The notes under the pieces were generated by a model. It was not told the origin of the DNA, ran no database searches, and worked only from the letters and a program-made list of their open reading frames with translations. A program made the position numbers and the translations under genes. Source: Labrenzia sp. DG1229 (GTDB lineage: Bacteria; Pseudomonadota; Alphaproteobacteria; Rhizobiales; Stappiaceae). Taken from it: 64,000 nucleotides of DNA. Positions 1 to 7,565 of the stretch are shown here, piece by piece (position 1 is the first letter of the stretch; the number at the start of each line of letters is the position of its first letter). The stretch covers positions 806,104 through 870,103 of the forward strand of contig NZ_KI928919.1 in the NCBI RefSeq assembly GCF_000521215.1. Direction: 5' to 3'.

Positions 1-341
1 TGCGCCGTCTTGCGCTCCGTCCAAGGCACCAGTTTAAGGGATTCCGGGATCGGCCAGCAGACGCCGTCCTTGTCGCCGGTCTCCAGGTGCATCCCGGTCG
101 ATTCCACTTCCCGCCCCCAGACATCGAGACCGAACAGCGAATAGGGGAAGGCAACGCCCTGTTCGAAAACCTTTTTCAGTGCCTTGCCCGGCAACCACTT
201 GCCGCGGAGCACACCGTTGGTGTCGGGCAGGACCACTTCAAGAGTATCGAGATCGGGATGCGTTTCAAGAAACGCTTCAAAATCCACCTTCCATCCGGGT
301 TCAGCCGGATGTTCCAGAATCTGGTGGGGAAGTTCGTTCAT
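1..341 (-). CDS. Glutamine synthetase family protein, N-terminal part (gamma-glutamylputrescine synthetase-like)
   Basis: The gene runs off the left edge, leaving about 113 codons from the ATG at 341. The visible part reads as the beta-grasp N-terminal domain of the GS/PuuA family: a short variable start, then a core with VVLPDTNGVLRGKWLP, where the NGVLRGK block is characteristic, followed by GVAFPYSLFGLDVWG. The family ligates glutamate to an amine; PuuA does this to putrescine. The catalytic C-terminal domain lies outside the window. It is transcribed divergently from the GntR-type regulator at 496, and a GTGATCAC palindrome lies between them. It is a diverged paralogue of the full-length gene at 1353, so the two may use different amines. 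Substrate is inferred from the neighbourhood only. Confidence 0.8.
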   Translation of the reverse strand, partial: MNELPHQILEHPAEPGWKVDFEAFLETHPDLDTLEVVLPDTNGVLRGKWLPGKALKKVFEQGVAFPYSLFGLDVWGREVESTGMHLETGDKDGVCWPIPESLKLVPWTERKTA

Positions 342-423
342 TAAACCCCTGCTTTCAGACCGAGTTGCCCGGACAGATACGACCTGCGGGCTCTCAGCTT
401 TCGTTTGCTTCATTTCCAAAAAT

Positions 424-431
424 GTGATCAC
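424..431. promoter_or_regulatory. Candidate GntR operator, copy 1 (GTGATCAC)
   Basis: The palindrome GTGATCAC, in the context AAATGTGATCACTTT, sits in the divergent intergenic region between the partial glutamine-synthetase-like gene and the GntR-type regulator. The same core recurs at 1235-1242 ahead of the second synthetase gene. Its position suggests control by the regulator encoded next to it. Confidence 0.5.
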
Positions 432-495
432 TTTCGTAATTGTCTGTCAAGGCAGATCACGCAAATTGAATAAATGTAATGATTGGGAGACCGCG

Positions 496-1200
496 TTGAC
501 CGACCGGCATTCCGCCCTGACATCACTTCCAGCGAATGACCGCAAAGGTGCCACCTCGTCCCGGGGCGCAACACGTGAGCAGGTTGATGCAGCGATCCGT
601 ACCGGGCTTTTGACAGGGCGTTTCATACCTGGAAAAGCCGTGACGATACGCGGGCTTGCCACTGACCTCGGCGTCAGCCCGATGCCGGTCCGGGAAGTCC
701 TGCAGCGGCTTGCCGCCGAAAATGCTCTTGAGGTCAAGAGCAACGGGCGCGTCCAGGTTCCTGACATGACGCCTGATCGCTTTGACGAAGTGCTGAAAGC
801 CAGGCTGTTGCTGGAGCCGGAACTGGCCGAACGCTCACTCGAAAAGCTTTCAAAACGCGATGTGAAAATGCTGACCGCGATTGATGACGAAATCGACCAG
901 TGCATCATCAGCGGCGACGCCGAGGCGTATATGCGCCTCAATCACGCGTTCCATTTTCACGTCTACCGGGCGTCCGGTTCAAAGGTTCTTCTGCCTCTGA
1001 TCGACAGTCTCTGGCTTCAGTTCGCGCCATTCATGCGCACTGTCTATGGCAGGGTCGGAACAGCGATTCTCGTCGACCAGCACAAGGAAGCGATCCGCGC
1101 GATCAAGCAGCGTGACCGGGATGCGCTCCGGGACGCCATCATGGGCGACATCACCGATGGCATGGGACTTATCGGCAAGGAAATTCTTGAAACGACATGA
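496..1200 (+). CDS. GntR family transcriptional regulator, FCD subfamily
   Basis: A 234-residue protein with an N-terminal winged helix-turn-helix at about residues 28-90 (GRFIPGKAVTIRGLATDLG, then SPMPVREVLQRLAAENAL), typical of the FadR branch of GntR. An all-helical FCD ligand-binding domain follows, with the usual RLLLEPELAE and histidine-rich NHAFHFHVYRASG segments. I chose the TTG at 496 because GGGAGA lies 6 bases upstream and it gives the usual family length; the open frame continues upstream without a family match. It lies between two glutamine-synthetase-like genes and an aminotransferase, so it probably controls polyamine or amine catabolism in response to a pathway metabolite. The repeated GTGATCAC palindromes are its likely operators. 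Confidence 0.85.
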   Translation: MTDRHSALTSLPANDRKGATSSRGATREQVDAAIRTGLLTGRFIPGKAVTIRGLATDLGVSPMPVREVLQRLAAENALEVKSNGRVQVPDMTPDRFDEVLKARLLLEPELAERSLEKLSKRDVKMLTAIDDEIDQCIISGDAEAYMRLNHAFHFHVYRASGSKVLLPLIDSLWLQFAPFMRTVYGRVGTAILVDQHKEAIRAIKQRDRDALRDAIMGDITDGMGLIGKEILETT

Positions 1201-1229
1201 GACGGTTGATCCGGATTAAAGACCGTGTC

Positions 1230-1247
1230 ATTTTGTGATCACAAAAT
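1230..1247. promoter_or_regulatory. Candidate GntR operator, copy 2 (18-bp perfect palindrome)
   Basis: ATTTTGTGATCACAAAAT is a perfect 18-bp palindrome, located between the end of the GntR regulator and the start of the synthetase gene. It contains the same GTGATCAC core as the site at 424-431, so the two promoters are probably co-regulated by the adjacent GntR protein. Confidence 0.6.
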
Positions 1248-1352
1248 TCACTTGTGCCCCTTGATCGCGATCTCCTGTTGATCGCAGGCAAACGGCAAAG
1301 AGAAACCAACACACTTCCGGCACCGGTGCGTGCCCAACCCCTGGAGCCCGTC

Positions 1353-2759
1353 GTGAGTGATGAAACGCCTGCCAAAAACAGTCTGAGTGCAACGGACAGT
1401 TTGCGTGGGGTTCCGGATGGCGACGCCGCGCTGGAATGGCTGCATTCACGCAACATCGAAGACATCGAGTGCATCGTTCCGGACCTTGCAGGTGTCGCGC
1501 GAGGCAAGATGATGCCGGTCGAGAAGTTCTTCTCCGGCCCGGTCATGACCATGCCGGCCTCGATTTTCGCGCAAACGATTTCCGGTGATTATCCTGACGA
1601 TGACGAGCGCTTCCAGCACAACCCAACCGATGGCGACCTCTATTTTCGTGCAGACTACAGCACGCTAACTTCGGTGCCCTGGGAAAGCGACCCGACCGCG
1701 CAACTCATTCACGATGCCTATACGCGCCAGGGAGCCCCGGTGGAAACAGCACCGCGCAACGTGCTGAAGCGCATCCTGAAACTCTACGAGGACAAGGGCT
1801 GGGAGCCCGTTGTTGCACCGGAAATTGAATTTTACCTGGTGAAGCCGAACACCGACCCGGACTATCCGCTGGAACCACCGACCGGCCGCTCGGGCCGTCC
1901 CGAGGTTGGTCGCCAATCCTACTCGATTTCAGCGCTGAACGAATTCGACGACCTGATCGATGATATCTACGACCTTTCAGAACACCAGGGACTTGAGATC
2001 GACACACTGATCCACGAGGAAGGCGCCGCGCAGATGGAAATCAATCTGCGCCACGGCAATCCGCTTGCCCTTGCCGACCAGGTGTTCCTGTTCAAGCGTA
2101 CGATCCGCGAAGCCGCGCTTCGGCACGACATGTACGCAACCTTCATGTCCAAGCCGATGTCGCATCAACCCGGTTCGGCAATGCATATCCACCAGTCGGT
2201 GATCGATATGGAAACCGGCCGGAACATCTTTGCTGGAGAAAATGGCGAGGAAACGCCCGCATTCCTCTCCTTCATTGCAGGACACCAGACATATCTGCCG
2301 AAAGTCACCTGCATCATGGCGCCTTTCGTCAATTCCTACCGACGCTTTTCGAAGACGTCGACGTCACCGGTCAACGTCTACTGGGGTTATGACAACAGGA
2401 CAGTCGGATTGCGCGTGCCCTACTCCAGCCCGGAGGCACGGAGGCTTGAGAACCGGATTCCCGGGTCCGACGCCAATCCCTATCTTTCGATCGCGGCAAG
2501 CCTTGCCTGCGGTTACCTGGGTATCGTGAACGAGTTGACGCCCGATGCGCCCAGGAGTGACGATTGCACCGAACTTGCCAAATCGCTGCCCCGCGGTTTG
2601 CCGGAAGCCGTCGCAAAATTCGAGAGTTCCGACGAGATGGTTGAAATCTTCGGCGAGACATTCGTCGCCACATATCGTGCGATCAAATACGAGGAATTCG
2701 AAACCTTCATGTCGGTGATCAGCGCCTGGGAGCGGGAATATCTCCTGCTCAACGTCTGA
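1353..2759 (+). CDS. puuA: Glutamine synthetase family protein, probable gamma-glutamylputrescine synthetase
   Basis: A 468-residue GS-fold ligase. PuuA uses ATP to join glutamate to putrescine, the first step of the gamma-glutamylated putrescine pathway. The N-terminal domain carries IVPDLAGVARGKMMP. The catalytic domain shows the metal-binding ExE at about residues 157-159 (APEIEFYL), EEGAAQMEIN, the conserved MHIHQS at about 277-282, the NSYRRF segment and the ENRIPGSDANPYL block near the C-terminus. I chose the GTG at 1353 because GGAG lies 6 bases upstream and the length then matches PuuA; an in-frame ATG at 1254 would add 33 residues of non-family sequence. The aminotransferase follows 31 bp downstream, so the two are likely one operon. 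Substrate specificity among PuuA-like enzymes cannot be read from sequence alone. Confidence 0.8.
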   Translation: MSDETPAKNSLSATDSLRGVPDGDAALEWLHSRNIEDIECIVPDLAGVARGKMMPVEKFFSGPVMTMPASIFAQTISGDYPDDDERFQHNPTDGDLYFRADYSTLTSVPWESDPTAQLIHDAYTRQGAPVETAPRNVLKRILKLYEDKGWEPVVAPEIEFYLVKPNTDPDYPLEPPTGRSGRPEVGRQSYSISALNEFDDLIDDIYDLSEHQGLEIDTLIHEEGAAQMEINLRHGNPLALADQVFLFKRTIREAALRHDMYATFMSKPMSHQPGSAMHIHQSVIDMETGRNIFAGENGEETPAFLSFIAGHQTYLPKVTCIMAPFVNSYRRFSKTSTSPVNVYWGYDNRTVGLRVPYSSPEARRLENRIPGSDANPYLSIAASLACGYLGIVNELTPDAPRSDDCTELAKSLPRGLPEAVAKFESSDEMVEIFGETFVATYRAIKYEEFETFMSVISAWEREYLLLNV

Positions 2760-2790
2760 TCAGCATCACTGTTCCTTTGGAGTTCACGCC

Positions 2791-4185
2791 ATGACGGCCC
2801 ATTCCAACATCTATCCGACCAAGGCCCTTCAGGAAATCGACGCGGCCCATCACTGGCATCCCTTCTCGGACATGAAATCACTCAATGAGGAAGGCAGCCG
2901 CATCGTGACGTCGGCTGACGGCGTCTGGATCTCGGATTCAGACGGCAAGAAAATCCTCGACGGCATGGCCGGGCTCTGGTGCGTTCAGGTTGGACACGGG
3001 CGCAAGGAGATTGCCGATGCCGTCAATCGCCAGATGAACGAACTCGCCTATTACAACACCTTCTTCAAGACAACACATCCACCCGCAATCGCGTTGTCTG
3101 AAAAGCTGGCCAAACTGGCGCCGGACCACATCAACACCGTCTTCTATTGCTCCTCGGGTTCGGAGGCCAACGACACGGTGTTCCGCATGGTGCGCACCTA
3201 CTGGGACAAGATGGGCAAGCCCGACAAGAAGGTGATAATCGGTCGCTGGAACGGCTATCACGGATCAACCCTTGCAGGCACCAGCCTGGGCGGCATGAAA
3301 GCCATGCATGCCCAGGGAGATCTGCCGGTGTCCGGTGTCCATCACATCGACCAGCCTTACTGGTTCGGTGAAGGCCAGGACATGAGCCCGGAAGAATTCG
3401 GGGTCCTTGCGGCACGGAAGCTGGAAGAGGCAATCGACGAAATAGGCGAGAACAAGATCGCAGCCTTCATCGCCGAACCGATCCAGGGTGCAGGCGGCGT
3501 CATCATTCCACCGGCAACCTATTGGCCCGAGATGCGCCGGATCCTTGCGGAACGCGATATCCTGTTCGTCTCCGATGAAGTTATCTGCGGCTTCGGACGC
3601 CTCGGCGAGTGGTTCGGCTCGACCCATTTCGGCGTGAAGCCGGATCTGATGCCGATCGCCAAGGGTTTGACCTCGGGGTATCTGCCGATGGGTGGCGTGC
3701 TTGTGTCCGACCGGGTCGCGGAAGGCCTGATGAATTCCGGAGAGGATTTCAATCATGGCTATACTTATTCCGGTCATCCGGTCTGTGCAGCAGCAGCACT
3801 TGCCAACCTGGAAATCATCGAACGCGAAGGCCTGGTTGACCGGGTCAAGAACGACATCGGACCCTATCTGCAAGAGCGCTGGCTGAGACTTGGCGATCAT
3901 CCGCTGGTCGGCGAAGCCCGCATGACCGGCCTGATGGGCGCTTTGGAGCTTGTTCCGGACAAAACCGATCTCAAGAAAGTCTTTCCTGACACCGGCACCG
4001 TTGGAACGATCTGCCGCGACATCTCCTTCCAGAACAGCATGGTGATGCGCGCTGTCCGCGACAGCATGATCATCTCTCCGCCGTTGGTCCTTAGCCACGA
4101 GGAAGCCGATTTCCTGGTCGAGAGTGCGGAAAAGACGCTGAACGACACCTATCAGACGCTCAAGAAGGATGGCTGGCTCTCTTGA
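2791..4185 (+). CDS. spuC: Class III PLP-dependent aminotransferase, probable putrescine/polyamine--pyruvate aminotransferase
   Basis: A 464-residue omega-aminotransferase of the SpuC/beta-alanine--pyruvate type, which moves the terminal amino group of putrescine or a similar amine to pyruvate. The N-terminal HHWHPFSDMKSL motif is typical of this subgroup. PLP-binding features are YCSSGSEAND near residue 130, the aspartate D262 in SDEVICGFGRLG, and the Schiff-base lysine K291 in PIAKGLTSGYLPMGG. The length matches the family. The start is supported by GGAG about 8 bases upstream. It follows the puuA-like gene in the same direction, so the pair looks like an amine-degradation operon. The gene converges on the HupE-like gene only 21 bp downstream. 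Confidence 0.85.
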   Translation: MTAHSNIYPTKALQEIDAAHHWHPFSDMKSLNEEGSRIVTSADGVWISDSDGKKILDGMAGLWCVQVGHGRKEIADAVNRQMNELAYYNTFFKTTHPPAIALSEKLAKLAPDHINTVFYCSSGSEANDTVFRMVRTYWDKMGKPDKKVIIGRWNGYHGSTLAGTSLGGMKAMHAQGDLPVSGVHHIDQPYWFGEGQDMSPEEFGVLAARKLEEAIDEIGENKIAAFIAEPIQGAGGVIIPPATYWPEMRRILAERDILFVSDEVICGFGRLGEWFGSTHFGVKPDLMPIAKGLTSGYLPMGGVLVSDRVAEGLMNSGEDFNHGYTYSGHPVCAAAALANLEIIEREGLVDRVKNDIGPYLQERWLRLGDHPLVGEARMTGLMGALELVPDKTDLKKVFPDTGTVGTICRDISFQNSMVMRAVRDSMIISPPLVLSHEEADFLVESAEKTLNDTYQTLKKDGWLS

Positions 4186-4206
4186 GCCGGCTGGGCAGCC
4201 ACAGGA

Positions 4207-5223
4207 TCAGGCGGTGCCGAAAGAGATGATCCGCTCGATCAGCCAGAAGCTGGAAAGACTGCCGATCGCGTAGGCCATGAACAGGCTGACAGGCCGGTAG
4301 GCCAGCAATGGCCCTTTCAGCAACAAACGGGAAATCACGGCCATCGCGGCGAGGGCTGCCACAACGAAGGCGAGTTGGCCTGCTTCCACGCCGACATTGA
4401 ATGCGAAGAGAGCAAGCGGGATGTCCGATTGTGGCAGTCCGATTTCCTTCAGGGCACCCGCAAACCCAAGGCCGTGCAAGAGCCCGAAAGCGAAGGTCAC
4501 AAGCCAGGGTGCCGATTGGGAAAGCCGCGCCCGGCCATCCCTGCTAAGCGCAATTTCGCTTGCAAGGAAGACGATCGAAAGTGCGATCACGGCTTCGACC
4601 GGCGCAGGTGGCAACGTAACCCAGCCGAGCGTCGCCGCCGCAAGTGTCAGGCTGTGAGCGACGGTGAACGCGGTCACCGCCCCCACCAAGCGCCAGAAGT
4701 CGCGGATTAGCACCAGCAGCGCGAACACGAACAACAAATGATCCCACCCCTCAAGGATGTGCTCGAATCCGAGACCGACATAAGCGGTAAAAACGTCAAG
4801 CGAATCCGGGTTTACAGGTACGATCGTGGAGGGTTTGGCGGCGGTCAGGCGAAGCGAGACCGTCGTGCCTTCCAGGGGAGAAATCCGGAGAAGCACATCC
4901 GTCTGGGTTTTCTCAAGCTCCAGGATAGACATGGTGCCGCCCGGGAGAGGTCCGTCGCAAACAGCGGTCCACGATGCCTCCCAGGCCCCTTCCCGTGCGG
5001 TCGGGAGAGGCCCCGTTTGCGGTGCACACCCGGCGGGAAGCGTCAGATCAATCGGCATGGGCCGTCCGGAGACATCCGGCTTGCGCCAGTAGACCTGCCA
5101 CGTGTTGGCTCCCGCCTGTTCCAACGACGCATAACCGGGTTGGAGCGCATGGCCATAAGCTGCATTGTGACCGCTGAAGGTGGCGCACAGCAGGACAATG
5201 CCCAGAAAGACTTGCCGGATCAC
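4207..5223 (-). CDS. HupE/UreJ-like membrane protein
   Basis: A 338-residue protein with a signal peptide, a periplasmic N-terminal half of about 140 residues and six to seven membrane segments after residue 145. The membrane half has the signature of the HupE/UreJ_2 family: GFEHILEGWDHLLF, FTVAHSLTLAAA, and FGLLHGLGFAGAL with conserved histidines and acidic residues, followed by FNVGVEAGQL. Relatives of HupE/UreJ are nickel or cobalt permeases or accessory proteins, but members with this long extracytoplasmic domain have no proven substrate. It overlaps the PPIase gene upstream by 4 bp (ATGA), so the two are translationally coupled. It is the last gene of the DUF3604 cluster, and no urease or hydrogenase genes are nearby. 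Confidence 0.8.
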   Translation of the reverse strand: MIRQVFLGIVLLCATFSGHNAAYGHALQPGYASLEQAGANTWQVYWRKPDVSGRPMPIDLTLPAGCAPQTGPLPTAREGAWEASWTAVCDGPLPGGTMSILELEKTQTDVLLRISPLEGTTVSLRLTAAKPSTIVPVNPDSLDVFTAYVGLGFEHILEGWDHLLFVFALLVLIRDFWRLVGAVTAFTVAHSLTLAAATLGWVTLPPAPVEAVIALSIVFLASEIALSRDGRARLSQSAPWLVTFAFGLLHGLGFAGALKEIGLPQSDIPLALFAFNVGVEAGQLAFVVAALAAMAVISRLLLKGPLLAYRPVSLFMAYAIGSLSSFWLIERIISFGTA

Positions 5224-6059
5224 TGCGTGGCCTCCGGCAGGACAATCCGGTACCGCTGCCGCATGGCTTCAAGCGCATCCGCCCTGATGTCCTGAGCTCG
5301 CTTCTGTGTCCAGTCGGTCACAACGTCTTCCCTGACAAGATCGAACGCGAGCACTTCCGAAGGCTGGTTCTCGGTCACACGAACCAGATGCGTCCCATAT
5401 CCGGATTTGACAGGGCCCTGCCACTCGTTCAGCGGCGACGCTTCCAGCTTTTCAAAAGTTCCTTCGCCGAAGATGCCCTCGATGCGCGCTTTTTCAGAAA
5501 GGCGCATCCGGAATGGCAAAAGTGTCCGTTTGCCCAGCTGTTCCGCATTCCCTCCCTTGCGAAGGCTCGCCAGTAGTTCTTCCACCAGTTCCTCATCCGC
5601 AGTCGGGCCGAGAAAAACCTGTTCAAAGGCGATCCGCCCGGGTCGACGGTAATAGGTCTCGTTCTCGGCGTAGAAGCCGGCAAGGTCCTGTTCCGTCGGT
5701 TGCTGCGACCGGGCAGCCGATGACGCCAGAAAGTCCATCTTCTGCGCGAGACGACGGCGGATGACCGTGTCTCCCTGGTTCAGTCCCAGGCGCAGCGCTT
5801 CGCGAACGAGAATTTCCTCACGCACATATCCGTCGATAAGCGCCTCGATTTCGTCCGGTCCCGGCGGGCGCTGCCATGTGGCACGGTATTCTTCGCTCAA
5901 CCGATCAAGCTGCTGCTGCGTCACAACGATGTCTTCACCCGGCTGTTCGGGCTCCGTCTCCGGGCCTGGTACAACAAGACCGTAAACGGCGAAAATGAGG
6001 GCGCCAAGCAGCAGAAAATGCAGCAGCGGCTGACTGAAAAACTGGCGAAAAGCAGACAT
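5220..6059 (-). CDS. Membrane-anchored peptidylprolyl cis-trans isomerase (parvulin/SurA-like)
   Basis: A 279-residue protein with one membrane helix (about residues 12-29) and then a periplasmic region. A helical SurA_N-like segment (about 45-115, with DGYVREEILVREALRLGL) precedes a parvulin-type domain (about 130-235, with RIAFEQVFLG and SGYGTHLVRV). Parvulins catalyse prolyl isomerisation and help fold exported proteins. It starts 28 bp after the end of the upstream frameshifted gene and overlaps the HupE-like gene by 4 bp. This suggests a chaperone dedicated to the exported or membrane proteins of the cluster, which is inference from gene order. Confidence 0.8.
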   Translation of the reverse strand: MSAFRQFFSQPLLHFLLLGALIFAVYGLVVPGPETEPEQPGEDIVVTQQQLDRLSEEYRATWQRPPGPDEIEALIDGYVREEILVREALRLGLNQGDTVIRRRLAQKMDFLASSAARSQQPTEQDLAGFYAENETYYRRPGRIAFEQVFLGPTADEELVEELLASLRKGGNAEQLGKRTLLPFRMRLSEKARIEGIFGEGTFEKLEASPLNEWQGPVKSGYGTHLVRVTENQPSEVLAFDLVREDVVTDWTQKRAQDIRADALEAMRQRYRIVLPEATQ

Positions 6060-6087
6060 TACTGAACTTTCAACACTTCGATCATTC

Positions 6088-7216
6088 TCATTGCACCGGC
6101 GGCTTCACCGGTTCCGCTTGTCTATGGTTCACGCGCGACTGCGCAACATAGGCTGCCAGGACCAGCTTGCCGCCAGATGACAGACTCCCGCTGTTCTCAA
6201 GCAGCGGCTCAAGGCTGGCACCGAGCGCCCAGTTTTGCCGTTGCGAAAACTGCCGCGCGATCAGAACAGAGCCGCCTGGACGATTTCCGGCGAATGCCGT
6301 CAGGACATTGAAGATCTTTTCCCGGATGGACGGCGAACCGACACCATGGTGTAATCGCAAGAGCTTCAACAATGGACTCCAGTTTTTCCAGCGGCTGCCC
6401 GGGTTCGGTCAGAAAAGCATCGAGCCTGGCGATCCCCTTTGCACCTTGCTGTTCTATCAGCGCCGTCGCAAACGGCCCCAGATGTTCCGCCCACTCCCAG
6501 TCCACCGCACGGTCGATATAGGTGTCGATCAGAGCCCGGGCTTCTGCTGATCTGTTCAACCCCAGGAGAAGAACAAGGATCGGACGATTGGCGTATGCGT
6601 CACGGGAGCGAAGCTTTCCCGCCAAGTAGCTGACCGGAACGTCTGACGTGAGCTGGCTCAGGAGCGCGTAGGGTGCCCGGTCGATCTCCTGCAATGCCAG
6701 CTTGCTCAACTCGGGGGCCGGATGTCCGAGATATTTCGAAAAACGCTCGATCCGTTCAGGATGGTAGTCTTCCGTGCGCCAGTCCGTTGCATTGGCGACA
6801 ACGTCCTCAAGCGCCTGACTGTAGTCGTCATTCACATAAGCGACCCTAACCCAGGAACCGTTTTCGCGCATGCCGAAGAGAACCGCGTCTTTCCGGTTTT
6901 GCACGAGCCGCGTGCGCGTGGCGCTGTCGATCAGGAATGGTGGCGGGTCCATCTGACCCTTGCCCCGCAAGACCTTCGTGATTGTGTAGGAAAAGCCGTT
7001 TTCAGGGTCGGGACGTGCAAGAACAGCGGATCGTCCGGTCAACACCCAGTCAACCGCCGTTCTGGCCGGCACGTAGTTGTGAAAGGAGCAGGCCTCGGAG
7101 CTGGAGATGAGCGCAGTGGAGGCAGACCCGACCGCTACGCAGCCGCTCAAAACGTTTTTTAGAAAAAATTTTTGCAACCGCCTAAGCGGGCAAGGTCGCG
7201 AGTTCGTGTCGCGCAT
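6088..7216 (-). pseudogene. Frameshifted gene for an exported protein of unknown function
   Basis: The reading frame from the ATG at 7216 (GAAGG 8 bases upstream) codes for a positively charged N-terminus and a hydrophobic segment ending near ISSSEAC, which looks like an export signal or lipobox. An alpha-helical, repeat-like region rich in Leu and Ala follows. Near 6345-6358 the protein-like sequence jumps to another frame, which continues as HHGVGSPSIREKIFNVL to a stop at 6088. Removing one base near GCGATTACACC would restore a continuous protein of about 375 residues. The unshifted frame ends in low-complexity arginine-rich sequence, as expected after a shift. I do not recognise a domain. 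It lies inside the DUF3604/PPIase/HupE cluster. It may be a true mutation or an assembly error. Confidence 0.6.
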
Positions 7217-7243
7217 GCAGGTCACCTTCGCGGGCAGGCTCTA

Positions 7244-7438
7244 TCACGGCCCCTTTTTCTTCACGCTGTCCAGAACCACCAGCGCCAGATTGAACACACC
7301 GAAAACGAGGATGGCACCGAACACCAGGACGCCGAGTTGCTTTGTGCCCATTCCAACCGGCAGATTGAACGCCATCACGATCATGCCGAACAGCGCAAGC
7401 AGCATTATCACCGGGAAAATCGTGTCTTTGAGTTTCAT
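7244..7438 (-). CDS. Small two-helix membrane protein
   Basis: A 64-residue peptide starting at the ATG at 7438, with AAGGGGC upstream. It has two hydrophobic helices, at about residues 8-27 and 35-55, joined by a short PVGMGTKQ turn, and ends in a lysine-rich tail (SVKKKG). It is not recognisable as a known family. It lies between the DUF3604 gene and the frameshifted exported-protein gene on the same strand, so it is probably part of that transcription unit. It could be an accessory or anchoring subunit for its neighbours. Confidence 0.6.
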   Translation of the reverse strand: MKLKDTIFPVIMLLALFGMIVMAFNLPVGMGTKQLGVLVFGAILVFGVFNLALVVLDSVKKKGP

Positions 7439-7565
7439 GCGGAGCCCCTTTTGTCCGTGGTCGGGAACGGCAAGGCGAGATCCACCCTGCCAGTCCCGTT
7501 AAAACCTGAGCAGAGCCTGCCGCGACGACTTGCCTCAAAGTGAGCCTGGCTGGCACCCCGCATGA

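Noticed and set aside
1254-1352. Upstream extension of the puuA-like gene
   Set aside because: The extra 33 residues do not resemble the family, and a GTG with GGAG is present at 1353.
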